This document shows, piece after piece, positions 10,182 to 29,500 of a stretch of DNA of 64,000 nucleotides. Where the stretch lies: NCBI GenBank assembly GCA_036785325.1, contig JAXIVH010000024.1:5042198-5106197 (forward strand), given 5' to 3'. Positions within the stretch are counted from its first letter, which is position 1. Each line of letters opens with the position of its first letter. This stretch comes from Urophycis tenuis. Its lineage: Eukaryota > Chordata > Actinopteri > Gadiformes > Phycidae. The position numbers and the translations under genes were made by a program. Below the pieces are notes generated by a model that made no database searches, was not told where the DNA came from, and saw only the letters and a list, made by a program, of their open reading frames with translations.

Positions 10182-12103
10182 ATGGCGAGGCCCCTCGTGG
10201 TGCAGGTGGTGTTGGGGGTCCTGGCGGTCCTGCTGTCCCAGGCCGCAGGGGGGCTGTTCTTTAACCAGGAGCAGCCCTGCTACAGACCCTCCGCCAGGGG
10301 AGGACACTTCGGACTGAGGTCAGTGTTGTTTCCCCTCCGTACGGGTCTTTATTCAGGCACAATAAATAAGTGCTTCTCGGTGTTGTTCTACTGTGATCGT
10401 TGTTATTCATGTGATTATTGTAACATCATATGTCATCCGAGTAGTTGTAAGCGATAAAAAACGACATCAGCGTTTTTTCAAAATAGATGAGCAATGTTTG
10501 ATTTATTTTGAATGATAGTAGGAAAGTAGCAGCAGATCCTCCCATGTAACCGATGTAAATCCATTTTCTTTCTGAAATTGAATTGGATGCATCACTCCTA
10601 TTTTTGTGTGTGTCATTTACTTAAGTTACCAAAACGATTCACAAGCTCCATTTGTGTCTAATATGCAGGCCTTTTACTGCGGTTCGAGTCGTTCTGAAAG
10701 ACCAATGCACTGATGCTAACGTCTCTCTGGCTTTCATCCACTCAGCACGACTCCTCGTCCTCACCAACTCCTCAACCTTTCGGACCTTCCCAAGTCATGG
10801 GACTGGAGAAACATTAACGGAACCAACTATGTCAGCACAACCCGCAATCAGCACATTCCTCAGTACTGTGGGTCCTGCTGGGCCCACGGCAGCACCAGCG
10901 CCATGGCAGGTAGGGTCCCACCCTGCAAGTCTTTTATTTAATTTTTTTAAGTCTTTTGTTTTATTTTTTAAAAAGTCTTTGCTTTACTGACGTGTCCCTC
11001 GCTCTGCTGCCGTCAGACCGGATCAACATCAAGCGCGGCGGCGCCTGGCCCTCAGCCTACCTGTCTGTGCAGAACGTCATCGACTGCGGGGATGCGGGCA
11101 GCTGCCACGGCGGGGACCACTCGGGGGTCTGGGAGTACGCCAACACGCACGGCATCCCCGACGAGACCTGCAACAACTACCAGGCCAAAGACCAGAGTGA
11201 GTGGGGCTGGCTCTGCTGGCTGGTCAGCCAGACACCTTTCAGAACGCTTCACCAGTAGATTCACATTGGCAACGCAGATCAATGCTCTTTTTGACAGAGT
11301 GCAAACCCTTCAACGAGTGTGGGACGTGCACCACTTTTGGGAAGTGTAACACCATCAAGAACTACACCCTGTGGAAGGTGGGGGATTACGGCGCGGTCAG
11401 CGGACGAGAGAAGATGATGGCGGAGCTTTACGCCAGGGGACCGATCAGGTCAGCTTGATCCTCGTCTGGTTCTGCCGATCTTCATCCTCTGCTGGTTGTC
11501 ACCGTTCCTCTGACCACTCTCCCTCCCCAGCTGTGGCATCATGGCAACTGACCAGCTGGACGCCTACACCGGCGGCATTTACTCTGAGTACGTGGAGACG
11601 CCCTTCATCAACCACATCGTGTCGGTGGCAGGCTGGGGGGTGGAGAACGGCGTGGAGTACTGGATCGTACGCAACTCCTGGGGAGAGCCATGGGTGGGTG
11701 TGCACCTGGAGGACCATGAGCCGGCCTCCACCAGACCCAGCAGGGTCATGAGCAGCCATGGGGTCCCAGAGTGGACCCCGGAACAATACACACCACCATT
11801 CACCAACGTGCATTTCAGTGTCAGCGCTGCTTTATCATTAGTCAGCTGTAGACAGTTCATTTCGGTTGTAGTTTTTCTTCAAACTTGCAACCCTCAAGCA
11901 CATCCAAGTGCTGTAAAATGCTGAGTGATTGTCACGCGTGAAATGTAGAACACTGACTGGTCTATTTCTTCACTCAGGGCGAGAAGGGCTGGCTGAGGAT
12001 TGTCACGAGTGCCTACAAAGGAGGAAGTGGAAGCAAATTCAACCTGGCGTTGGAGGAGGACTGCATGTATGGTGACCCCATTGTGCCCAAGGCCTACCTC
12101 TAG
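10182..12103 (+). CDS. ctsz: Cathepsin Z/X precursor (lysosomal cysteine carboxypeptidase)
   Basis: Six exons: 10182-10318, 10746-10909, 11017-11196, 11298-11448, 11531-11693, 11978-12103. They join in frame to 306 residues, close to the usual 303. A signal peptide (about residues 1-22) precedes the short propeptide with CYRP. The mature enzyme follows LPKSWDWRN. HIPQYCGSCWAH contains both the family-specific HIP mini-loop and the nucleophile Cys. The catalytic His is in INHIVSVAGWG and the Asn in VRNSWGEPW. The protein ends DPIVPKAYL. Members act as carboxymonopeptidases in lysosomes and may be secreted. The gene converges tail to tail on nelfcd, the same pairing as on human 20q13. Confidence 0.97.
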
Positions 12104-13044
12104 AACCAGGAGCTCACCCCGTTTACAATCACAACTGCGCTTGTGATCTCTGGTGTTTTATAAGTGTGCAGAAAAAAGGGAATATCTTGATCATTTTTTT
12201 GCTATAGTGCTTTTAAATATTTCAAGCTTTTCATTTGTGTAGCCTTTGGCCAGATATACTGTGGAAAGGCATGTTTACTGTCTTAAAGTATATTGGCTTA
12301 AAGAAACTTCAATCACTTTAAAACCAATGCTAGGGTCAACCAAAGAACACGTCTCCCTGCTGCCTGCTCGTTTTAGTACAACATATTTTGTATGGAGGCG
12401 TCAGTGAACTGCCGGGTGTTGACACAAATCAAAGATACTCTACCACGTGTGACTGAACCACGCTGGGATTTGCCTCCCTGTAGGGCAAGTAATTAAAGAT
12501 CATCACGGTGTCATTTTGAAAAGAAATATTAAATCAAGTGGAATTAATTGCTTCATCCAGAAAAGATTTGAACTCCGTAGTATCAAAACTAATGACAATG
12601 TGATCAACATTTTAGATGTTTCAATTTGAAAATGCTGATTTAGAGAAAATGAAGCTAAATATGTTTGACACTCTGACAACACAATAAAATAAGAGTTGCA
12701 ACAGGTTTGTTTCATTGCTGTAAAGTTCCCCTGTCATGAACCCAAGTGAAGCCCACAGCCCCCAGGGCCTGCTGGACCCCACCATGGAGGGTTGTTACTG
12801 ATGGATAAATAAACACTCAGCGCTGGTCAGCTGACCCCTAGCCCTCCGGTCTGTGTGGTCTTCACCAGGGGGCCCTGAACACGGGTCCGAGCCGCCATGC
12901 CTAGTGACACCCAGCCTTCTCCTGAGGGGGCGGCCATATTCAGCGACCCCCAAATCAGCACACTTCACACACAGGGCGTTTAAAACCTTCAGCTTATCCC
13001 ACAGAGGCTCATAAAACAAGCTCAAAACAACTCCATTAAATTAT
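12104..13044. other. ctsz 3' UTR and convergent spacer to nelfcd
   Basis: No coding potential. It holds the presumed ctsz 3' UTR with an AATAAA at 12683-12688. The right part belongs to the nelfcd 3' UTR or the spacer. Confidence 0.7.
12683..12688 (+). other. Candidate poly(A) signal for ctsz
   Basis: AATAAA in the context ACAATAAAATAAGAG, about 580 bp after the ctsz stop. A second AATAAATAAA occurs near 12804. Confidence 0.5.
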
Positions 13045-13050
13045 TTTATT
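13045..13050 (-). other. Candidate poly(A) signal for nelfcd
   Basis: TTTATT on the plus strand gives AATAAA on the minus strand, about 265 bp downstream of the nelfcd stop codon. No competing signal closer to the stop was noticed. Confidence 0.5.
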
Positions 13051-13314
13051 TTAAAAACGACTAGTAGACATTGATGTAAAAAAATTAAATATACATGTAT
13101 GGCACCAAAACAAAAGCACATTTTGAAGCTGCCTTTCAAGAGGCTCTACGGTGAAATGACTCGTGTTTTACCAGACATTCCCACCCTCCCGACAATCGCT
13201 TCACCCGAGTCCCACGCGGAGACAGGAGACAGGCCCTTTCCAGTGTGAGAAGGTGTCTTCTGGAGCCCTGGCCTCGCTGGTCCGGGCGCCACTTCAACTA
13301 CGCTGCCTGCTGCT

Positions 13315-19124
<5,810 letters not shown>

Positions 19125-19440
19125 GACGACGGGAGAAAGATGGAGGAGCTGGAACTTCAATCTGTGTGGTCCGTTTGGACGTCTGGTACTGAACAACAGA
19201 AACGTTGACTATCTTCTCTCACCTAGCTTGATAGCTTAGCTTTAGCTAACAACAGGAAAATGGCGACACACTGGCTTCTGCGCACTGAGGCGCTCCGAGA
19301 GGCCACGCCCACCTATGGGGTGCACGCCCACCTCTGGTAGCAAGGAAGTAATGAAGGTGCGCGCGCACGCGCGCAGGCCCGGTCACCCGGATGCACGGGT
19401 TAACCCGGTTAACCCACGTACGGATTAACGGCTCGATAGT
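19125..19440 (-). promoter_or_regulatory. nelfcd 5' flank, CpG-rich
   Basis: This CpG-rich stretch lies directly upstream of the nelfcd start, with an alternating purine-pyrimidine CGCGCGCACGCGCGC near 19359. It is a likely TATA-less promoter, inferred from composition and position. Confidence 0.5.
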
Positions 19441-19628
19441 ATACGTGATGTCGACATACAGACAACCGATAGCAACGGCTTAAACCGCAGACATGTTGCT
19501 TCACTGACACCAACAGCAAACAAATTGTCTGAATAATCACACAGTGGAACTATATAGAGTGTCTGCTGGGATACTCTGTTGTCAGCATTTGGACAATATG
19601 AGAACAAAGAAGACATAAGGGAACACAT

Positions 19629-20576
19629 TTTATTTTATAATGCAAACTGCAACATAGGAATTATATTATTTACCAAAAGGAGCAAAAAAAGTCATATACC
19701 CGTGGCGGTTAAATCACACAGTTTGTGTTAACTCTAAGTCCAACACATATTATTTTCTTCCTAGAGCTTAAAAGGAAAGTCTACCATAAGACAAAACTTA
19801 CATTCCCATGACATTGCACAGTTCACCCATGTGATTGCAGTAATTATCTGAATGCTATAACGACAGAATTCAATGCTTTCCTATCACTGAAAACATGAAA
19901 CTACTTTTACAAAGTTAGTGATTTCAGAAGGATATGGAACAACACTACTCCAACTTAAATAAAAAGGAAAATTAATTCATGCAGGCCTAATACCTAGTGT
20001 TGTAGGTACTTTGCACCTACCAGCATCACATTTTTCACATGTTATTATCACAAAACAAGGACTGAACTGTGAACATCAATGGACTAAGATGTTTTAGGTT
20101 AGACTTTCATCAAAAAGCATTCTATCAAAGAACTTCTAAGCACAAATATAGTTCATAGGAAACCGAGATTCAATTAATAAGCTCAGTTACCTCTCAGATA
20201 AATAATATTAACTCTACAAGAGAAACACGTTTCCCGTTGTTCATAAGCATATAAAAAACAGGAAGTTCCAAAAGTTTGTCAAACAGACATTTTTTTGGTT
20301 GAAAAATCCCTGCACAGTTGGTTCTTGAAACATTTGCCTTTTTCTACAATCTGCATCAAGTCCTGGAAAGTTTTGAAAAGTTAAATTTATTGGCTGTGAA
20401 ACCAGCAACCGTGACCAAACAACTACAGAGTAGTCTGTGAATCTGGAAAAGTAAACAGCACCATAGTCACTAAGGGCAAGCCGGGGGAGAGGGGGATGCC
20501 ACGGGGCAAGCAGTTCATTCAGAGCTGTGGCCTGCGTCCAAAAGCGCAGGTCCTTCAACAGAGAGCCGGCGGGCCG
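19629..20576 (-). other. Presumed kdm5b 3' UTR
   Basis: AT-rich, without open frames of interest, immediately after the kdm5b stop codon. The plus-strand TTTATT at 19629-19634 is AATAAA on the minus strand and is the best poly(A) candidate. Confidence 0.6.
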
Positions 20577-23500
20577 TCACTCCCCCCGGTCGTAGTCGGG
20601 CTGCGTGCAGCTGATGCAGATGTAGTCGTCCTTCTCCGCCTGGGCGGCCGACACGCCCACACACACCTGGTGGAACCACTGGTTACAGCTGCCGTCACAC
20701 TGGACCCAGTTCACCTGGAGGACAGAGAGCATGGTGGTGAGACACTGGTTACTGCCGTCACACTGGACCCAGTTCACCTGGAGGACAGAGAGCATGGTGG
20801 TGAGACACTGGTTACTGCCGTCACACTGGACCCAGTTCACCTGGAGGACAGAGAGCATGGTGGTGAGACACTGGTTACTGCCGTCACACTGGACCCAGTT
20901 CACCTGGAGGACAGAGAGCATGGTGGTGAGACACTGGTTACTGCCGTCACACTGGACCCAGTTCACCTGGAGGACAGAGAGCATGGTGGTGAGACACTGG
21001 TTACTGCCGTCACACTGGACCCAGTTCACCTGGAGGACAGAGAGCATGGTGGTGAGACACTGGTTACTGCCGTCACACTGGACCCAGTTCACCTGGAGGA
21101 CAGAGAGCATGGTGGTGAGACACTGGTTACTGCCGTCACACTGGACCCAGTTCACCTGGAGGACAGAGAGCATGGTGGTGAGACACTGGTTACAGCGCCG
21201 TGTCCTCCTGACAGAACCTGAGTGCTGACTCACCTCATCCCCCTCGGGCTCCCGGCACCATGGCGCGGCACACAGCGAGTAGTCCTCCTCCTCCTCCTCC
21301 TCAGAGTCCGAGGGGGGGGGCTCCAGCAGCGCCTCGCAGGGCGCCGCGGGCCTCTTGGGCTCGGGGCTCTTCTCCCGGCTCGACTTGGACTTCTTCTTGC
21401 GGGACTTCTTGACCTTGTCCCGCTGCGGAGGCTCCGTGCTGTCCTTGCGTCGCTTGGTCCTTTTGCTTTTACCGTTTACCGCTTCCTTCTTAGAAGAAGA
21501 AGAAGAAGAATGACTCTTTTGATCCCGTGAGGGAAATTATTACTATAATTATTATTATTAATTATTATCATTAATAATTATTCTTATGGCAGGAGCCCCC
21601 GGTCTACAGAACACAACGCAAGGCGCCCCGGATCAGATGGAGACACGGTCAGCCGCTGCTGTTGGAGCACACTGATAACGCGGCGGCGTCACACAGAAGG
21701 GGATCGGAGAGAAACGCGGCTCACCGGTGTGCGCTGAGGGCTTCCTTTCCTGGAGTGGTGATGCTGGTCTTGAGCTGCTTGGGGGGCGGGGGCGGGGCTG
21801 CTGGGCGGGGGCAGCGCCAGCTTGTGGAACAGGTATCTGTACAGCTGGTCCGTCTCGGGCAGCGTGACCTGCAGCAGGAACCCCTCGGCCATCAGGTCCT
21901 CCACCTCGGCACCGAGACCTGCCACACGCAGCCAGGTTAGCGTGGTGAACCCCACCGCACTGACGTGACCACGGAGCCCAGCTGGCCAGGAACACTTACC
22001 CAGCAGTGGAATGGAGAGGTGCTCCGAGTAGAAATAGGAACCATTTTTCCCCAAAAGTGCAGATAGACACCAGTGCCAATGTCTTGCCTACAAAAGAACC
22101 GCACGTTAAAAATACAAATCAAACCAGCTGGTGAATAGAACCCTCTCCCCTGGTGACGGGCGAGGGCATCACGGAGGCAGCAGAGGGACGCCAGACATAC
22201 TTTTCCCCCCGCGACGCCGACCCCTGCCAGGTCGTCCAGCATGCCTTCGGTGCAGGCCAGCTGGACCCTGTGCTGCCAGCGCACCGTCCTCTCGATGAGG
22301 AAGCGCAGGGCGTCCCCCTCCGGTAGTCGCACGCGGATCCTCTGCAGCGAGGCCAGCAGGGGCAACACCCTGTCCAGTGGGGGCTTCCTGGAGCGCTGGC
22401 AGAGCGGGCACAGCCAGGCCTGGTCCTGCTCCAGGTCCGCCGTGGTGCTCACACAGTCGCTGTGGAACACGTCGCGGCAGAGCTCACACTGCAGCATGCC
22501 GCCCGCCGGGCCCTTGTGGCACAGACACATGCTGAGCTCATCACAGCTGGCGGCAGACAGAAGCTTGGACTCGTTGGAGGCCCGCAGAGCCAGCAGGACC
22601 TCCATCTCGCTCTGCCGCACTTCAGCCAGAGTAGCCATCTGCAGCGGGGCGAAATCATGGCCAGCGTGAACAAAAATAGAGAATCAACACGACAACACAC
22701 TGAAGGTGTGAAGTTGTTAAGGACACATGACTAAACACAGAGGAGCGTGATGGAGCGGTACACACAGCCGAGGCAGAGTCCTTGCTCTCCAGGAGAGCTC
22801 GTTCCACTTCGCTGAGAGAATCCAGTTTGGCTGAATCTCTTCTGGAGCCCAGCGGCGCATCCTTGGTCTTTCTAGACTTGCTCTTCTGGGACCCTGTGCC
22901 CACATCACATCGGGGGCTGAGCACCTGGACGCACAAGGAGGGTTGAGATACGGACCCCAAAATCAAAATGGGCTGTGATCAACAAGTGCAGCGGAGTGTT
23001 TACCTCCAACAGGGAGAGAGGGGAGTTCTTCACTAGAAAGGTCTTGGCTGCACTTTCCTTCCAGGTCTGCACGTCGGCCATCAGGGCCTCCAGTCTCTTC
23101 AGGGGGTCCAGCCATACTGGGATGTCCTCGGCTCTCACGACCAGCTCAGACAGGCTGTCCAGCACTGGGATGCGCCCGCCCACCTACCGGGAAGCCCAGG
23201 TGAGTATGTGGACTGGTCACAAGGGAGTTAGCTGGACAACAAGGTCCAACTGTGTTACCTGCAGAGCTTCGACTTCCTGGAGCCAATCCTTGGCCTTCAG
23301 GACAACCTCCCTCAGCTGCATGCAGTTGGGCAGGTAGGCTGGAATGTTCTCCACCTCCTGAAGGGCGTCCTCCAGGGTCTCCATGCTGTGAAATGGCCTG
23401 GGAAAAAAGCACATTCTGGGTGAATATGGAAACCTAACAAACGGTTCCATGTAGAGGACTTTGAAAAGGCAACAAAATAAAAAGCAATGGAGCCGATGTG

Positions 23501-26500
23501 TAAATGTGAATGGAATCCACAAGATGGAAATTCACTTTTTTACAAGAGCTCCACTCCTCCTGTATAAAGCTCCACTACTCCTGTACATCATATTGTGAGG
23601 CTCACCTGGCCTCCAAGAGGCTCAGCGCCCTCTCCTCCCACTGCTCCGACACCGTCAGCAACTCCTGCAGCCGCGCCATGGCCTTCTCCACGGAGCCGTG
23701 CGGCGCCAGGCCCACACCCTGGTCGATCAGCCTCCTCATGGTGTCCAGGCAGAGGCTGTCGGGCCGCCCGCTGGCCCGCTGCGCCGCCTCCAGCCAGCGG
23801 GCCTGCTCCAGCCTCTCGCGCAGCTGGGGGAGCTGCGGGAGCTCCACGTCCAGACCCAGGCTCACGTCCAGCAGGTCCTGCAGCTCGGCGGGGCTCGGGG
23901 ACTCGTCGGACAGGAGCCGCTCGCTCTGCTGCCGGAAGTCATCCACCCGGGTCAGGAGGTCCTGGAGAGCACGGGTCCACAAGCGCCGCGGTGACACCCC
24001 CTGCCGTTTGACCGTCTGCAGGACACGCGGGGTAACTTAAGGTCACTTACTTTCAGAAGAGGAGCCTGGCGGATGTTGCAGGGCAGGCTGTCCAGTTGGG
24101 TCACAAAAGTCCTCAGCTCCTCCACGGTCAACTCATTGGGACTCTGAGTTCTCCCGCCTCCAGAGCGATACCTGCAGCATGGATAACACGTGAGTTTCCA
24201 CGCCCTGGGCCCCTCGAGCCTCGTGTTTGAAGCAGTTAAGCATTTAAGCATTAGTTGAAGTCAAACAACGTCAGACTGGTTCTGTGGCTGTACCTCGTCT
24301 GGCGTTTCCCATTGAGCAGCTGCTGGGCCATCGAAGCACACTTTTCAGCATCCAGCGTCAGCGCCCGTAGCTGACGTAGAAGGTCGGTCTTGGGAAAGGA
24401 CTGGCTCTCTGCCTGCTCCACCAGGCTGCGGAGCTCTTCCAGGCCTGGTGGGGAAGACGAGGAGACACCAGGACTTCAGGAAAGCGAAGCGGCTCACCAT
24501 GTCGTCGCCAAGTTAAGTTGTAAGTTGTGCGTTTAAAACGTTGAAAGTTCATCGAGGTGGGAAGGCCGACCTCTCTTTTCATTGAGCTTGGCCTCCAGGA
24601 CGTCCTGGACGGTGGAGACCCAGGTCTTGTAGGACTCGGCTCGGTGCTTCACCACCGCCAGCATGGGGTACAGCGCGGCCAGCGTGAACTTGCATCTGGA
24701 GGAAAGCGAACACATTTCAATGTCAAATACAGACACTGTGAAGTATTAGCCACTGAACTCAAGTAAGACCAGGTCCAGTGTCTGCCTCCATCACTTGAGG
24801 ACACCATGCAGCCTCCCAGAGCTGCTGTGTTGAGGAGGACCGCCCCCCCCAACAGAACGGCCAGATCTCAGCAGTGAGAATTCTAGCGTGATCCTCATTC
24901 AACTTGTATAGCAGACACCATCTAAATATCCACTCGTGAGTATCAGCTCTCAGCACTCAGCCAGACTCCAGACCCCTCCGCCTCGTGTGCTCAGGGCGTG
25001 TGAAGACTTACTGCAGCGTGTAGTTGCTGGGCGGGCAGGAGCAGAGGTCCTGGGCGTGGTGCAGACACACCAGCTTGCCAGGGCTGCAGGGACAGGTGAT
25101 GCCAGACAGGTAGCAGGTGGTGCGACACTTGCAGCACTGCCGTTCTTCGTCTGGCAGCAGCTCGTAATCCACCTGCTGAGTCTGCGCCACACCCTGGGGA
25201 GGGGAAGGCGTTGGCTGAATGAGCAGCCATCTTGTCCTTTTCTACATTTCACGCCTCATCTGTCACAGACTAGTTCACTGAGGGGTGTACTGTATTATGG
25301 GCTAAGACTCATAGAATCACATGCTGGCTACATGCAGGACCCCATGTAGGAACACATACATACCATTGCGTTGACCTTCTCACGCAGCTGTTCTTCCTCC
25401 TGGATCATGATGGCCATTTCCTTCTGCACCGTAGAGGCCAGCTCCACCTCCATGTTTTCTGCTTTAGTGGCCATGTTGCAGACCATCTCGTCGTGGGAGA
25501 AGACACAGTACCTGCTGAGCTGGCGGTAATGCTCCACGCACTCGCGGCCGATGGGCATCTGACCGCACAGGGAGGGAAGCACACGAGTCAGCAGCGGCCG
25601 AGCGCAGCCTCCATTCCTGCAGACTTTAAATCATGTGCTCCGCATGCCAACACTGCTATGAAGCTGAAGGGCAGGCTGTGAGGCACTAAAGGGTTTGAAC
25701 ACTACCTACCCAGTCCATGGTGCAGAAGTTCACAGCTTCGGCAAAGTTGAAGCCCTGGTTGAAGCCGCTGTGGTAGGCCCGGGGGAACGTGATGACAAAC
25801 TCCCCGGCACACTGGTTGGTGCGGTAGATCTACACAGGGAGACGGACACTGGAGTTTAGAACTGAACCCGGGCTTTGTCCCGAATGTGTCTGAACGACTG
25901 AAGGAGACCACGAGTAGAAAGGTGGGGTGGTGTCACACCGGGACGCCGTTGTTCATCAGGGTGTTGGGGTTCATGATGGTGACCAGCTGGTGCAGCAGGT
26001 CTGGTTGGGACTCAAACAGCTCGGGGGCCAGCTTCCTCATGACGCCCTCCAGCTGCTTGGCTGCGGAGCCCGGGGCTCCGTACCAGGTCTTGGGCTCGCC
26101 CCTGGGCACAGCGGGTGCAGGGTTTAGTGCATCGTCACTGGGCGATGAGCGCCTTGATGGTTTTATTAACACGGTCGCGGGTTTGTGTGTTCATCTTGGA
26201 GACCAGAGATCAAAGCCTGATGGTATATTCAAACACTAAGACAACATCACAGCTCAACACAAATGCTATTCCTGTATGACACCGGTTGAGGTAAAATTGT
26301 TTCGGCATGGAAGCACTACGGCATGATTTTCATACTTCTGACCACCATCTTGTATGAAATGTCGCTAAAGCTTGTTCTGGTCAGTTCAAAGACATAGGCA
26401 CTTAAAAAGGGTCCTCCACTGGTGTCCTGCCCCAGCTTCTCGTAGCGCAGTCCTCACCAGTGCAGGTAGTTGATGGAGTAGCTCCAGTGGTCCTCGATGT

Positions 26501-29500
26501 GCCAACAGAAGGACGAGAAGCACATGCCCACGTACAGCCAGGGTAACTTCATCCCACAGATGTCGGCCGTGACGTGAGTCAGCACGGAGGCGTCCAACAC
26601 CGGCATGTTGTTCAGGTTCCAGCCGCTGGTGAGGTAGGTCTGCAGGGCGAGACACAGCACTCAGCATGTCGCTCACGGGCCAGCTGGAGCCCCCGGGGCA
26701 TCCAAACCACGGAGCCCTTAGCATCCCAGGGTGTCCCCAGGGCGAGGCCCTTTAAGTTTAGTAGTGCAGTACTACACTTAATCACTGACATGGACATTCA
26801 CAGCAGTCAAAACATATTCCTCCTAGTGCTCTAATGCCTGCCATGTGGTGGAGAAGGGTGTAGTAATGAGATCCATTTCTATTTTACATCCACAGCCTTG
26901 AGAACCCATTTATACAACAACATCCCAGTGGTGAACCAGTGTCTATGCTAATCAGACAAGCTAATAATACTTCCAGCTACATGTCTATGCTTCACAGGCT
27001 ACTTATAGCATTAAAAGGTTATTCTCAGTCATTCTCAGTCTGCGTGGCCCTGAGTTATCCTAGCGAGCCGTGCTAGAGGATGTGAGATATGGGTGTGATG
27101 GGTGTGAAACCACCGACGGCCCAGATCACATCTGGGCCGTCACACATCTGCAGGCAGCAGCTTCACTACAGCTCTTTTGTGTCGACAAACATTTTGCAAC
27201 AATCACACTGTCACACAGCGGAACAGCGTTTGTCAGACTCGCTGCCAACAGGGAAGTAGTAAGACACGTAAGACAGTAGTAAGGGGCGTGGTTGCTGGAG
27301 CAACCACGTCCCGAGGCCTGTTTCTGATTGTTGTCCACCACTTTAAATAACCAGTACAGTCCTGTCCCTCCGGCTGCAGCCTCCTACAGTTCCACTTCTG
27401 TGTGACGAGGAAGTATGAAAAGGAAGTGTGGTATTTACAGACCGTGGCGGGGCATAGCTCAGAGCTGGAGGGGGCAGGTGATACACTCACACAGTGTGTG
27501 TATCACAGTGTGTGTATCAGTGTGTGTGTATCAGTGTGTGTGTATCAGTGTGTGTATCAGTGTGTGTGTGTATCACAGTGTGTGTATCAGTGTGCTTCTC
27601 AGTGTGTGTATCAGTGTGTGTATCAGTGTGTGTATCAGTGTGTGTGTATCACAGTGTGTGTATCAGTGTGTGTGTATCACAGTGTGTGTATCAGTGTGCT
27701 TCTCAGTGTGTGTATCAGTGTGTGTGTATCACAGTGTGTGTGTATCACAGTGTGTGTATCACAGTGTGTGTATCAGTGTGCTTCTCAGTGTGTGTATCAG
27801 TGTGCTTCTCAGTGTGTGTATCAGTGTGTGTATCAGTGTGTGTGTGTGTATCACAGTGTGTGTATCACAGTGTGTGTATCAGTGTGTGTGTATCACAGTG
27901 TGTGTAGCAGTGTGGGCCCTTGGTGTACAGAGCCGGGGGTCCGTGGTGCCAGACCTCGTCATCGGCGGAGACCTCCGCCTGGCCGCTCTGGACGGGGAAG
28001 CCGCTGCCGAACTCCTTGGAGGCGATGTCGGCCCCGTACTCCACGGTGACGTCCTCCTCGATGGTGCTGACCAGCCTCCAGAACTCCTTCTCCACCAGCT
28101 CGGTGGGGACCATCTGTCACACGGAGCGTCACCGTCAGCACCCGCGTGCTGCCGCGTGGAGAGTGACTGGTGGCAGTGGCACGCTACTCACGTGAACCGG
28201 CATGTTGAAGTAGTCCGACTTGAAGGAGTCCGCCATGTCTCCAAACGTGCGCAGGTTGTAGTTCCTGCTGGCCTGCTCAAAGCCAAACGCCACAGGAGGT
28301 TTTCCGCATTCCTGGGGCAGAATACAGCTGTTGTTAATTACTGCATGCATCAAGTGCAGCGGGCGGTGGGCAGCATCTATTAACAAGCCATTAACTCTTA
28401 CTGTCTTTTACTCGTCCCACCTCAGGTGGGTCCTAAAGCCCCTCATTAGGCACAGTTTTCTTTACCCTTCAGAGGGAAGCTTTTATTCATCTCTCAGCTC
28501 CATGTTTCACTGTCCCTACATGTCTCCACTAGCGCCTAGCCTTTCAAAGCTTGGATATTCAGCCCCTCAACGCGTCTGTGTCAGTCACTGCGGGGGGCTG
28601 GGGGCGCTGTGTGCACCGGGTCAGCAGGTCACCTGAGCCAGGCACTTGGGGCATCTCCAGTCCCCCTTGGGGACGTCGTGCAGCGGCGGGATGAGACAGA
28701 AGGTGTGGTAGCTGTCGTCACAGCCGTCACACAGCAGCAGGCGGTCCTCGGCTGTCCCGCTGCCACACGCCAGACACATGTACTGGTCCACCTGGGGGGT
28801 CGGCACAGGAACACGGTGGGAACACGGAACCAGGGGGGTCTCACGCTGGAGAAACCAGCTCTCCTGATGAACAAGAGTTGCTGTGGTGCTACTCAAGTTC
28901 ACTCACCATAGGTTCATTCTTCTTGTCCAGTACAGACTCCTTCTCCTCCACTGGATCCTCGTAGAGAACAGGCTCCAGCTTCACGTGGCCCGCTGACATC
29001 CTCCCTGCCAGGAGAAGCGAAGGTGTGGAGGACATCAGACACCATCAGGGTACAGACGCGCTACGAGAGGGCGATCGTCTCCGTGCTCACCAGACTCCTG
29101 CTTGGTCACGTACGTCCCCACCCTGCGTCGAAGGTTGGGGCGATTCTCGCAGTCCTCCTCCGACTCCAGCTGACCGTACCCCCTCTGCCACGACCAAAGC
29201 AGACAGGCGCGTTAGGAAGGTTCTGTAACGTGGTTCTGAAATGAGTGATACCGTGGGCCGGTTCTGCTGGACCCACCTCGGCCCTCATGCGCTTGGCTCG
29301 CCGGGCCACGCTGCAGGTCTCCTGGGGCTGGACGGACTGGCGCTGGGGCAGGTCGTGGGGGGTGTACTCCTTGTCCTTTGTGTCGTTGGTTAGGGTGGCC
29401 TTCTGCAGGGACATGAGACCTTCCATGAACACCTTGGCAGAGGTCACCCAAATATCTGGCTAAACCTAAATATTACAAACACTAAACTGAACACTGATTT

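Noticed and set aside
27402..28383. A 322-residue Cys/Val/Ser frame
   Set aside because: It reads through a TG-rich satellite and antisense of kdm5b exons 27955-28113 and 28192-28311.
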